From an uncultured Lachnospiraceae bacterium (lineage in GTDB: Bacteria > Bacillota > Clostridia > Lachnospirales > Lachnospiraceae): a stretch of DNA of 12,791 nt. Every line of letters starts with the position of its first letter. Position 1 is the stretch's first letter. The notes below the pieces were generated by a model, which worked only from the letters and a program-made list of their open reading frames with translations, had not been told where the DNA came from and ran no database searches. This document shows, piece after piece, positions 5,392 to 12,769 of the stretch. The stretch is taken from assembly GCA_910587765.1 (NCBI GenBank), contig CAJUNR010000014.1:1-12791 (forward strand), written 5' to 3'. A program made the translations under genes and the position numbers.

Positions 5392-8300
5392 ATGGGCATA
5401 ACAGTTACCACAGAAAAGCAGTTTGAATCAGATATTGAGGCTTTTCTTATATCAGCCGAAGGCGGATATACAAAAGGAAACGGAACGTATAATCCGAAGC
5501 TGGGTTTATATCCGGATAAACTGATTTCTTTTATTCAGCGTACCCAGCCAAGAGAGTGGGCAACATTTGAACGGCAGAATGACATAGATCCCGTGCGCAA
5601 ATTCTGTGTTGCTTTTCATAATGCCTGTGATATGGACGGAGTGCTGCATGTTTTGCGAAACGGATTCAAGCACAGGGGTACTACCTTTAAAGTCTGCTAC
5701 TTTAAGCCGGAGTCTGCATTAAACGATACGGCGGGGATGCAGTATGCAGAAAATGAAGTAGAGTGCTATCGGCAATGGTATTATTCTGCAGATACAAAAA
5801 AGTCAGTGGATATGGTGCTTGTGGTAAATGGAATTCCGGTGTTTGCTTTTGAACTGAAAAACCAGTACACAGGACAGAATATAGATAACGCCAAGACTCA
5901 ATGGATGTACGATAGAGACCCTGGAGAGATATGCTTTCAGTTCAATAAGAGGATTCTGGCGTATTTCTGTGTAGATCATATAGAAGTATGGATGACCACG
6001 AGACTGGCAGGAAAAGACACTTATTTTTTACCTTTTAATCAAGGTTCTAATGGGGCTGGCTGTGATGGCGGAGCGGGTAATCCGCCCAATCCGAACGGAT
6101 ATCCTACGGCATATCTTTGGGAAAATGTTTTTCGGAAAGATAGTATGTTGGATATTATTCAGAAGTTTATCAATTTACAGAAAAAGAAGACATTGATATT
6201 TCCCCGCTATCATCAGTTAGATGTTGTTCGGAAGCTTGTAGCGGATGTACGGGAAAATGGTGCAGGCAAGAATTATCTGATTCAACATAGTGCGGGTTCC
6301 GGTAAATCCAATTCGATTGCGTGGACAGCATATCGCCTGGCATCACTTTTTGATGGAAATAACAAGCCGATATTTTCCAGTGTGATTGTCGTGACAGATC
6401 GAACTGTATTAGACGCACAGCTTCAGGAAACAATTTCGGGATTTGACCATAAATCAGGTGCCATAGAAACCATAGGAGAAGATAAAAATTCTCAGGATTT
6501 AAAAAATGCAATTAATGACGGCGTACGTATTATTGTCACAACTCTGCAAAAGTTTCCGGTGATTTATACGGAAGTTGACAAGGCAAATGGCAGATGCTTT
6601 GCGGTGATTGTAGATGAAGCACATTCTTCTCAGACAGGCAGTTCGGCGCTTAAATTAAAGACTGCACTGGCAGATACGGAAGAAGCCTTGCGGGAGTATG
6701 CGGAGCGTGAAGGTTTGGCGGAGGAAGAAGTTGATCCGGAGGACAGGCTTGTAAAAGAAATGATTGCGCAGGGCAAACATAAGAATTTGTCCTTTTTTGC
6801 CTTTACTGCTACGCCAAAGGCAACCACGCTGGAAATGTTTGGGCAGGAACAGAAGGACGGCTCTTTTCATCCGTTCCATGTATATAGTATGAGGCAGGCG
6901 ATTGAAGAGAAATTTATTCTTGACGTCCTTCAGAATTATATGACCTATAATACCTGCTTTAGAATTGCAAAAACTATGGTAGATAATCCCGATGTTCCGT
7001 CCAGCAGGGCGGCAAAGGTTATCCGTAAATATCAGGAATTGCACCCTTATAATATCAGTCAGAAATCACAGATTATTGTGGAAACGTTCAGAGATACCAC
7101 AAGGCATAAGATTGATGGCAAAGGAAAGATGATGGTGATCACATCGTCCAGACTGGCGGCTGTCCGTTATTACCATGAAATCAAACGGTATATTGTAGAA
7201 ATGAAGTATGATGATGTAGATATTCTGGTGGCTTTTTCCGGCGCGATTGACGATAAGGGCGAGGAATATACAGAATCCAGGCTGAATGTACGCAAAGACG
7301 GTTCGCATATTTCGGAGAATCAGACCAAAGCGGAGTTTCACGATAATTTTAATGTGTTGATTGTAGCAGAAAAGTATCAGACAGGATTTGATGAACCGCT
7401 TTTACATACGATGATTGTAGACAAGAAGCTGAAAAATGTGAAAGCAGTACAGACCTTATCCCGTCTGAACCGCACTTGTGAGGGCAAGACAGATACTTTT
7501 GTGTTGGATTTTGTAAACCGGGCGGAGGACATAGGAGATGCATTCCGGCCATTTTATCAGGAAACATTTCTGCAGGAAGAAGTAAACGCGGACTTATTGT
7601 ACCAGACACAGAGGGAATTGCGGGCGTATGGAGTTTACTCGGACGAGGATATTAAAGCTTTTACAGACGAGTATTACAAAAAAGGCAGGCAGGACGACAG
7701 GGCAATGGGGAGAATGAGCAGTATTTTGCTTCCGGTTTCCAACCGTTATAACAAAAAGACGCAGAATGAAAGATACCAATTCCGCAGACAGATACGCAAC
7801 CTGATTAAATGGTATAGTTACATATCTCAGATTCTTCGGATGTTTGATAAAGAACTGCAGAAGGAATATGTATTTTGTTCCTACTTAATCGGATTATTAC
7901 CGAAAGACCCTGTGGAACTGATTGACTTGGAGGGTAAGCTGAAGCTGGAATATTACAAACTGCAAAAGACATTTCAGGGTGAAATTGTTTTGGAAGAGGC
8001 AAAGACCGTATATGTGCCTGCAAAGCACAAAGGCGTGAAAGGCATGAATGAAAAAGCGCCGCTGGATGAAGTGATTGCGAAAATTAATGAGAAATTCAAA
8101 GGCAGTTTTACGGAGGGAGATAAAGTTGTTTTGTCGGCATTGAGAGATAAACTGCTTTCTGATAAGAGGCTGAAAAAGATGGCGCAATCTTCTGACCCGC
8201 AGATTTTTGTCGAAAGTATTTTTCCTAAAGCGTTTGGCACGGCAGCACAGAACGGATATATGGAGGCGCAGGAGTCGTATCAGAGCTTGTTTGAGGATAC

Positions 8301-8475
8301 GGCGAAATATAATGCGATTATGAGTGCATTGGCTGAGGTCGTGTACCGGGAGATGCGGAAGAAAGGAACTGCGGTTTCGGAGGGGTCTGGGATGTATACA
8401 GATGATATGCCGCGGAATTTGTCTATGGTGGCGGAGTCTCCGCTTCTCTATGGAGACGGGGAAAAACATGAATAG
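5392..8475 (+). CDS. hsdR: Type I restriction endonuclease subunit R
   Basis: HsdR supplies DNA cleavage and ATP-driven translocation to the type I complex, cutting DNA that lacks methylation at the HsdS target. The 1027-residue protein has the full domain set: an N-terminal PD-(D/E)XK nuclease with Asp140 and Glu154-Leu-Lys156 (FAFELKNQ); helicase motif I AGSGKS (301-306); motif II DEAH (408-411); motif III TAT (472-474); motif VI QTLSRLNR (687-694); and a C-terminal helical region. All key residues are present, so it should be active. I chose ATG 5392 because GGAGG at 5381-5385 is 6 nt away; an in-frame TTG at 5377 lies upstream of that site. It is the last cassette gene, 55 nt after the nuclease gene. 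I see no frameshift. Confidence 0.95.
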   Translation: MGITVTTEKQFESDIEAFLISAEGGYTKGNGTYNPKLGLYPDKLISFIQRTQPREWATFERQNDIDPVRKFCVAFHNACDMDGVLHVLRNGFKHRGTTFKVCYFKPESALNDTAGMQYAENEVECYRQWYYSADTKKSVDMVLVVNGIPVFAFELKNQYTGQNIDNAKTQWMYDRDPGEICFQFNKRILAYFCVDHIEVWMTTRLAGKDTYFLPFNQGSNGAGCDGGAGNPPNPNGYPTAYLWENVFRKDSMLDIIQKFINLQKKKTLIFPRYHQLDVVRKLVADVRENGAGKNYLIQHSAGSGKSNSIAWTAYRLASLFDGNNKPIFSSVIVVTDRTVLDAQLQETISGFDHKSGAIETIGEDKNSQDLKNAINDGVRIIVTTLQKFPVIYTEVDKANGRCFAVIVDEAHSSQTGSSALKLKTALADTEEALREYAEREGLAEEEVDPEDRLVKEMIAQGKHKNLSFFAFTATPKATTLEMFGQEQKDGSFHPFHVYSMRQAIEEKFILDVLQNYMTYNTCFRIAKTMVDNPDVPSSRAAKVIRKYQELHPYNISQKSQIIVETFRDTTRHKIDGKGKMMVITSSRLAAVRYYHEIKRYIVEMKYDDVDILVAFSGAIDDKGEEYTESRLNVRKDGSHISENQTKAEFHDNFNVLIVAEKYQTGFDEPLLHTMIVDKKLKNVKAVQTLSRLNRTCEGKTDTFVLDFVNRAEDIGDAFRPFYQETFLQEEVNADLLYQTQRELRAYGVYSDEDIKAFTDEYYKKGRQDDRAMGRMSSILLPVSNRYNKKTQNERYQFRRQIRNLIKWYSYISQILRMFDKELQKEYVFCSYLIGLLPKDPVELIDLEGKLKLEYYKLQKTFQGEIVLEEAKTVYVPAKHKGVKGMNEKAPLDEVIAKINEKFKGSFTEGDKVVLSALRDKLLSDKRLKKMAQSSDPQIFVESIFPKAFGTAAQNGYMEAQESYQSLFEDTAKYNAIMSALAEVVYREMRKKGTAVSEGSGMYTDDMPRNLSMVAESPLLYGDGEKHE

Positions 8476-8513
8476 TGTAATATGTCAATGCCCCGTTCCT
8501 GTTCGGGTCGTTT

Positions 8514-8540
8514 CTCTCTTATTTGTGCAGAAATAGAGAG
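8514..8540. repeat. Imperfect inverted repeat between hsdR and the AraC-family gene
   Basis: CTCTCTTATTT and AAATAGAGAG pair as about 10 bp with a single-base bulge around a 6-nt loop, 38 nt after the hsdR stop. The 3' side is A-rich rather than T-rich, so it is a poor intrinsic terminator. It may mark the end of the cassette or an operator for the next gene. A TATAAT at 8562-8567 upstream of the next gene lacks a convincing -35 box. Confidence 0.35.
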
Positions 8541-8627
8541 GAAAAATTCATACAAAAGTTTTATAATAATGCATGGAGACAAATTTATGTTTGCAACGCG
8601 CAGGGTGCGCACAGAAGGAGGAATTTT

Positions 8628-9482
8628 ATGGAGTGGGTGGAAAGATTAAACCAGAGCGTGAACTACATTGAGGAACATTTGACGGGCGAAATTGACTATG
8701 AACAGCTGGGGCGGATTGCCTGCTGTTCCGTCTACCACTATCAGAGAATGTTTGCCTATATGGCGGGTATTCCTCTGGCAGAGTATATCCGGAGAAGAAA
8801 GATGTCTCTGGCGGCGGTAGATCTGCAGGGCGGAAAGGAACGGATCATTGATATTGCGGAAAAATACGGCTACCGTTCCCCGACCGCCTTCAACAGGGCG
8901 TTCCAGTCATTTCATGGGATCGCTCCTTCGTCGGTGAAAAGCGAGGGCGTATCCGTGAAATCATTTTCACCCATCGTATTCCGCATGACGGTAAAAGGAG
9001 CTGCAGAAATGAATTATAGAATTGAAACGAAAGAAGCATTTCGCATCATCGGCGTATCCGCGCCGCTTGATAAGGAGATTGAAAATAATTTTATGGTGGT
9101 GCCGAAGATGTGGCAGGATGCCGCCGCAGACGGAACAATACAGAAACTGGCGGAAATGATGGACACGCCGCCAATGGGACTTCTGGGTGTAAGCGCCTGC
9201 AACGACGAAGAACAGTGGAAATATTTGATTGCCGTTTCCAGCACAAAAGCAGGCGGTGAGTTTGAAGAATATACCGTACCTGCGTCCACTTGGGCAATCT
9301 TTTCCGGAAAAGGAACCAACCGGTCGCTGCAGGAACTGGAGCGGCAGATTATAACGGAGTGGCTTCCGTCTTCCGGGTATGAATATGGCGATGCACCCGA
9401 CATCGAAGTTTACATCAATCCGGATCCGCAGGACGCGCAGTATGAGGTATGGATACCAGTTACGAAGAAAAAGAGATGCTAA
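8628..9482 (+). CDS. AraC-family transcriptional regulator with GyrI-like effector domain
   Basis: The 284-residue product has an N-terminal AraC/XylS double helix-turn-helix (residues about 8-105; the second helix pair lies in ERIIDIAEKYGYRSPTAFNR, 71-90) and a C-terminal GyrI-like domain (about 129-281). Family members of this architecture, as in Rob, SoxS-related and BltR-type regulators, bind small, often hydrophobic ligands and switch drug-efflux or stress genes. No such target is adjacent here. ATG 8628 is chosen because AAGGAGG (8615-8621) lies 6 nt upstream; an in-frame TTG at 8523 has no good site. A second ribosome-binding-like AAAAGGAG (8993-9000) precedes in-frame Met128 at 9009, exactly at the effector domain. 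A short GCGCA/TGCGC hairpin (8598-8610) lies just before the main ribosome binding site. It follows hsdR by 152 nt and is probably a separate unit. Confidence 0.88.
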   Translation: MEWVERLNQSVNYIEEHLTGEIDYEQLGRIACCSVYHYQRMFAYMAGIPLAEYIRRRKMSLAAVDLQGGKERIIDIAEKYGYRSPTAFNRAFQSFHGIAPSSVKSEGVSVKSFSPIVFRMTVKGAAEMNYRIETKEAFRIIGVSAPLDKEIENNFMVVPKMWQDAAADGTIQKLAEMMDTPPMGLLGVSACNDEEQWKYLIAVSSTKAGGEFEEYTVPASTWAIFSGKGTNRSLQELERQIITEWLPSSGYEYGDAPDIEVYINPDPQDAQYEVWIPVTKKKRC

Positions 9483-9677
9483 AGACAAAAAAGCAGCATC
9501 TGCCAATATTACAGGCAGGGCGGATGGCCTGACTTCAATATTTCCTGCAAATTAAATCAGAACTGCCCCAATGCCGCTGCATGGACAAAAGCCCAGGCGA
9601 CGGCATTTCCTTATTTCCGTTTCATTCTGTTCAATGGGAAACTTTTATATGCCGGAGTTTTTATGAAAATATATCAC
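9483..9677. other. Gap between convergent genes with several short inverted repeats
   Basis: This 195-nt gap separates the plus-strand AraC-family gene from the minus-strand membrane protein gene. On the minus strand GCAG-ATG-CTGC followed by TTTTTT (complement of 9487-9503), within a larger CTGCC/GGCAG pairing (9500-9518), could end the membrane protein transcript. On the plus strand CAGGC/GCCTG (9512-9531) and ATGCCG/CGGCAT (9571-9606) can pair but lack clean T-tracts. I see no gene here. Confidence 0.35.
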
Positions 9678-10319
9678 TTACGAAACAGTCAGCAAAAATG
9701 GCTTATATACCAAAAGGAATACCAGCAAAGCCACAATCATTACCGTTCCAATATAAAGCAGTTTATTGTACGCTTTTTTATACAACCAGACGCCAAACAA
9801 CAATCCAAAAGCAGTATCAAATATTGTTTGTGCTAACAACATATGACGATTGTGTAATATAATCAGACATGCGGCAGCCTCTGCCAGCATCCCGCCTGCC
9901 GGAAGAGCATACAGAAATGAATTGAATACATTCTGTCTGTTCCAAAAATACAAAACAAAACTGCCAATGCCGCAAACGGCTGACAAGATAGAATATACGA
10001 TAAATAAGTCCGTCTGGAATTGTCCTTCATTTGAGAATCTTGGTATATAAAAACCCAGTATGTATTTCAATCCATAAAAACAAAGCGTCATACCAAACAT
10101 ATAAAGAAATGAATTGATAAATGCACCTTTATTTGATGAACTCAGGCATGTAATAATCCCCACACTTGCAATCCAAAACCCAAAGAGAGTAGCCATGGAT
10201 GGTAAACTCCACAGACTTTCTTCGTATGGCAAAAAATCCGTAAGCCGACATAGAATACCAGCCCCCATTCCTGTTAGGAACAATGTAAAATATGATTTTT
10301 TATTATCTCTTATTTTCAT
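9678..10319 (-). CDS. Uncharacterised multi-pass membrane protein
   Basis: The 213-residue product is strongly hydrophobic, with about six predicted membrane segments at roughly residues 12-30, 42-60, 68-90, 105-125, 132-155 and 165-205 (the last stretch may be two helices). There is no signal peptide, transporter motif or catalytic residue pattern I can name. It faintly recalls DUF6518-like small membrane proteins of Bacillota, but I cannot confirm that. The ATG start is supported by GGAGG (complement of 10329-10333) 9 nt upstream and by a promoter candidate at 10361-10390. It stands alone on the minus strand, convergent with the AraC-family gene and divergent from the pseudogene. Its base composition is AT-rich relative to ffh, so it may be accessory. 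Function unknown. Confidence 0.75.
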   Translation of the reverse strand: MKIRDNKKSYFTLFLTGMGAGILCRLTDFLPYEESLWSLPSMATLFGFWIASVGIITCLSSSNKGAFINSFLYMFGMTLCFYGLKYILGFYIPRFSNEGQFQTDLFIVYSILSAVCGIGSFVLYFWNRQNVFNSFLYALPAGGMLAEAAACLIILHNRHMLLAQTIFDTAFGLLFGVWLYKKAYNKLLYIGTVMIVALLVFLLVYKPFLLTVS

Positions 10320-10360
10320 GACTGATTACCTCCGGAACTGCTGATTTGCATAGTTTCATT

Positions 10361-10390
10361 ATTCTAGCATAAATGCACATAAACTTCCAA
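10361..10390 (-). promoter_or_regulatory. Promoter candidate for the membrane protein gene
   Basis: On the minus strand TTGGAA (complement of 10385-10390) and TAGAAT (complement of 10361-10366) are 18 bp apart, and the -10 box is extended by TG one base upstream. Transcription would start about 35 nt before the ATG. Confidence 0.5.
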
Positions 10391-10438
10391 TTAAAATTTC
10401 CTTAATTTTATTCTGTCAGTTGAAATGGAACGAGATTG

Positions 10439-10466
10439 TTGTAAAATAACAGAAATCTGATATAAT
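10439..10466 (+). promoter_or_regulatory. Promoter candidate for the degraded gene at 10491
   Basis: TTGTAA (10439-10444) and a perfect extended -10, TGATATAAT (10458-10466), are 16 bp apart. The promoter points at the pseudogene start 25 nt downstream and is divergent from the membrane protein promoter, with about 50 bp between them. It looks intact although the gene it serves is broken. Confidence 0.6.
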
Positions 10467-10490
10467 GCAGGTAAGGACAGGAGAAAGCAA

Positions 10491-10828
10491 ATGAGCGATA
10501 TGGAAATACAATGGCATCCGGGTTTTGTGGCTGCGCGGATGATATTACTGTTTCCATTGTCAGAGAAACGTGTCCGGAAGGATTGTTTCGGTATATACTG
10601 GATGCAGTTCTTTTCCCGACACAGATCATCGTGACAGGAGAACTGAGGAAAAAAGATCATACATGGCTGAAAGCATTATCCAGTCGGTTGGAAAAACAGG
10701 ACATGAAGGAACTGCTGGATAGAGTTTATAATCTTACACACAAATTTGACAGAGAACTTGCAGATGCTGTTCTGGAAGTAAGTATGAAAGCGAATCCGGC
10801 GGCAGTAGGGGGAATTGAGAGAAGATAA
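10491..10828 (+). pseudogene. Internally deleted, frameshifted remnant of a hypothetical protein gene
   Basis: The start is intact: an AGGAGA site precedes ATG 10491, which opens MSDMEIQWHPGFVAA. That frame becomes unrelated-looking after about 10533 and stops at 10634. The plausible continuation lies in another frame from about 10535 (ADDITVSIVRE) to 10828, including LDAVLFPTQIIVTGEL and LADAVLEVSMKAN. From memory, these segments match the start, middle and later parts of a roughly 300-residue hypothetical protein common in Lachnospiraceae, sometimes misnamed 3-isopropylmalate dehydrogenase, whose missing middle carries a nuclease-like EIDLL...EYKSP stretch. This suggests one deletion near 10530-10537, another after LFRY (about 10595), and loss of the C-terminus. 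The alternative, a genuine 105-residue ORF starting at 10511, lacks a ribosome binding site. I had no database with which to confirm the family match. Confidence 0.6.
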
Positions 10829-10842
10829 AGGTATTATGACTT

Positions 10843-10880
10843 GGAGCACCTGTAAATGCAGGTGCTTCCTGTATATTTTT
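10843..10880 (+). terminator. Rho-independent terminator after the pseudogene
   Basis: GGAGCACCTG and CAGGTGCTTCC form a stem of about 10 bp around a TAAATG loop (10843-10869), followed by TGTATATTTTT. It lies 15 nt after the pseudogene stop and isolates the ylxM-ffh promoter from upstream transcription. Confidence 0.75.
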
Positions 10881-10926
10881 GCGAGTGATAAAGTGCGTCG
10901 TTTTCCGTCTCGTCAAGAAAAAACAC

Positions 10927-10955
10927 TTGACACCCGTTCTTTTTTCGTGTAAGAT
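10927..10955 (+). promoter_or_regulatory. Sigma-A promoter of ylxM-ffh
   Basis: A perfect TTGACA (10927-10932), a 17-bp spacer and TAAGAT (10950-10955) make this the strongest promoter match in the window. Transcription should start near 10962, only about 10 nt before the ylxM ATG, giving a very short leader. Confidence 0.75.
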
Positions 10956-10971
10956 ATCCAAGGTGATCGAA

Positions 10972-11307
10972 ATGGAAGAGATTCTGAAACAGGCGCTTCT
11001 GTATGATTTCTACGGCGAACTGCTGACCGGACATCAGAAAAGTGTCTATGAGGACGTAGTACTCAACGACTGTTCTTTCAGTGAAGTGGCGGAAAACCTG
11101 GGTATCAGCCGGCAGGGCGTGCACGATATGATACGGCGCTGCAACCGTCTGCTTGCGGGGTATGAAGAGAAGCTACATCTGGTGGAAACGTTTGTGAATC
11201 TTCGCGGACAGGTCGGGCAGATCCGGAGAATCGCGGGAGAGCGGGCGGAGGATCCGGCCATGAGGGAGATCGAAGAGATCGCCGCTACCATTCTGGAGGA
11301 GCTATAG
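10972..11307 (+). CDS. ylxM: YlxM-family helix-turn-helix protein, SRP-associated
   Basis: The 111-residue product matches the YlxM/YlxM-p13 family, small sigma-70 region-4-like helix-turn-helix proteins almost always encoded next to ffh in Bacillota and linked to modulation of signal recognition particle assembly or GTPase activity. The N-terminal half (ALLYDFYGELLTGHQKSVYE, then FSEVAENLGISRQGVHDMIR) is the conserved helix-turn-helix; the C-terminal half is a charged helical tail. I chose ATG 10972, giving the usual family length; the open frame extends up to 10879, but that stretch covers the terminator tail and promoter. The ribosome binding site is a modest AAGGTG (10960-10965). The stop codon is immediately followed by the ffh ATG, so the two genes form one operon and are probably translationally coupled. 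Confidence 0.92.
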   Translation: MEEILKQALLYDFYGELLTGHQKSVYEDVVLNDCSFSEVAENLGISRQGVHDMIRRCNRLLAGYEEKLHLVETFVNLRGQVGQIRRIAGERAEDPAMREIEEIAATILEEL

Positions 11308-12663
11308 ATGGCATTTGACAGTTTATCGGAGAAGTTACAGAATGTATTTAAAAGTCTGAGGAGCAAGGGCAGGCTTACGGAAGCGGATGTGAAGACTGCT
11401 TTGAAGGAAGTCAAGCTCGCGCTTCTGGAAGCGGATGTAAGCTTCAAAGTCGTTAAGCAGTTTATAAAGTCTGTGGAGGAACGGGCGGTCGGCACGGATG
11501 TGCTGGAAAGTCTGACTCCGGGACAGACGGTGATCAAGATTGTAAACGAAGAGATGATCCGCCTGATGGGCAGCGAGACGACCGAGATCAAATTGCGTCC
11601 GTCCAACGAGATCACGGTAATTATGATGCTCGGCCTTCAGGGTGCAGGTAAGACGACGACCGCGGCGAAGCTGGCCGGAAAGTATAAGATCAAAGGGCGC
11701 AAAGTCCTGCTGGCCGCCTGCGATGTGTATCGCCCGGCGGCAATTAAACAGCTCCAGGTCAACGGAGAGAAGCAGGGTGTGGAAGTGTTTTCCATGGGCG
11801 ATCAGCACAAGCCGGTCAATATTGCCAAAGCGGCTGTGGAGCATGCGAAGTCGCACGGCATGAGCGTGGTGATTCTCGATACGGCGGGCCGTCTGCATAT
11901 CGACGAGGATATGATGAACGAGCTGATCGGGATCAAGGAGCAGGTGGATGTGGCCCAGAGTATTCTGGTGGTGGATTCCATGACCGGTCAGGATGCGGTC
12001 AATGTGGCTTCCTCCTTCACGGAGAAGGTCGGAATCGACGGTGTGATTCTGACGAAGCTGGACGGCGACACCAGAGGCGGAGCGGCGCTGTCCGTCCGTG
12101 CGGTGACCGGCAAACCGATCCTGTATGTGGGCATGGGGGAGAAGTTGTCGGATCTGGAACAGTTTTACCCGGACCGTATGGCCTCGAGGATTCTCGGCAT
12201 GGGCGACGTGCTGACGATGATCGAGAAGGCGCAGGAGTCTCTGGACGAGGAGAAGTCCAGACAGATGGTCCAGAAGATGAAGAAGAATCAGTTCGACTTC
12301 GAGGACTATCTGGAGAGCATGAACCAGATGAAAAAGATGGGCGGTATCGGCGCGCTCCTCGGTATGCTGCCCGGTATGGGCGGAAGCCAGATGAAGCAGA
12401 TTGAGGATGCGGTGGATGAGAAGAAGATGGCAAGGATTGAGGCGATCATTCTCTCCATGACCAGAAAGGAACGCCAGAATCCGGACCTTCTGAATCCGTC
12501 GCGGAAACGCAGGATTGCAAAAGGTGCGGGCGTGGATATCAGCGAGGTGAACCGTCTGGTCAAGCAGTTCGAGCAGTCGAAAAAGATGATGAAGCAGATG
12601 CCCGGGATGATGGCCCGGGGAAAAGGCGGTAAAAAGGGAATGTTCGGCAGGCTGCCGTTTTAA
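11308..12663 (+). CDS. ffh: Signal recognition particle protein Ffh
   Basis: Ffh is the SRP54 GTPase that binds signal sequences of nascent membrane and secreted proteins and, with SRP RNA and FtsY, delivers ribosomes to the translocon. The 451-residue length is normal. The N domain spans about 1-95. The G domain contains G1 GLQGAGKTTT (109-118), DVYRPAA, G3 DTAGR (191-195) and G4 TKLDGDTRGG (249-258). The M domain from about 300 onward is methionine-rich (GALLGMLPGMGG; KKMMKQMPGMMARG), with the RNA-binding region around NPSRKRRIAKGAG. All GTPase motifs are present and the stop is followed by non-coding sequence or a repeat. GGAGGA at 11296-11301 is its ribosome binding site. Its G+C-rich codon use marks it as core chromosome. 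No SRP RNA gene or ftsY is visible in the window. Confidence 0.98.
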   Translation: MAFDSLSEKLQNVFKSLRSKGRLTEADVKTALKEVKLALLEADVSFKVVKQFIKSVEERAVGTDVLESLTPGQTVIKIVNEEMIRLMGSETTEIKLRPSNEITVIMMLGLQGAGKTTTAAKLAGKYKIKGRKVLLAACDVYRPAAIKQLQVNGEKQGVEVFSMGDQHKPVNIAKAAVEHAKSHGMSVVILDTAGRLHIDEDMMNELIGIKEQVDVAQSILVVDSMTGQDAVNVASSFTEKVGIDGVILTKLDGDTRGGAALSVRAVTGKPILYVGMGEKLSDLEQFYPDRMASRILGMGDVLTMIEKAQESLDEEKSRQMVQKMKKNQFDFEDYLESMNQMKKMGGIGALLGMLPGMGGSQMKQIEDAVDEKKMARIEAIILSMTRKERQNPDLLNPSRKRRIAKGAGVDISEVNRLVKQFEQSKKMMKQMPGMMARGKGGKKGMFGRLPF

Positions 12664-12684
12664 CATTCCGTTTACAAATATCAT

Positions 12685-12769
12685 ACAGCGAAGGCAGAGC
12701 CGGAGCGGAACAACAAAACAGCGCTGGCAGAGCTGGAGCGGAACAACAAAACAGCGGCGGCTCAGCCGG
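12685..12769 (+). repeat. 33-bp tandem repeat downstream of ffh
   Basis: Two adjacent 33-bp units (12685-12717 and 12718-12750) agree at 30 of 33 positions. A partial, more degenerate third unit begins at 12751 (ACAGCG, then CAGCCGG). The core is GGAGCGGAACAACAAA. The period is 11 codons, and the frame continuing from ffh past its stop stays open through the repeat to the window edge, reading TALAELERNNK per unit. No ribosome binding site or start is visible, so coding status is unknown. The last repeat contains a CGGCT/AGCCG palindrome (12758-12768). Confidence 0.85.

Noticed and set aside
8523..8627. Longer AraC-family protein starting at TTG 8523
   Set aside because: The extra 35 residues carry no domain, and AAGGAGG with 6-nt spacing supports ATG 8628, where the helix-turn-helix domain begins.
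9581..9862. Plus-strand ORF overlapping the 3' end of the membrane protein gene
   Set aside because: It has no ribosome binding site, no domain and an irregular composition, and it mostly overlaps the better supported minus-strand gene.
10511..10828. Intact 105-residue hypothetical protein starting at 10511
   Set aside because: There is no ribosome binding site at 10511, while ATG 10491 in another frame has one and encodes a plausible N-terminus. A deleted pseudogene explains both frames better.
10879..10971. N-terminal extension of YlxM from 10879
   Set aside because: The stretch contains the terminator tail and the TTGACA/TAAGAT promoter, and the 111-residue form from 10972 matches the usual family length.
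11335..12684. A long open frame (449 codons) on the minus strand opposite ffh
   Set aside because: It is antisense to a textbook ffh with all GTPase motifs. Its His/Leu/Arg-rich translation has no recognisable domain, and such shadows are common opposite G+C-rich genes.
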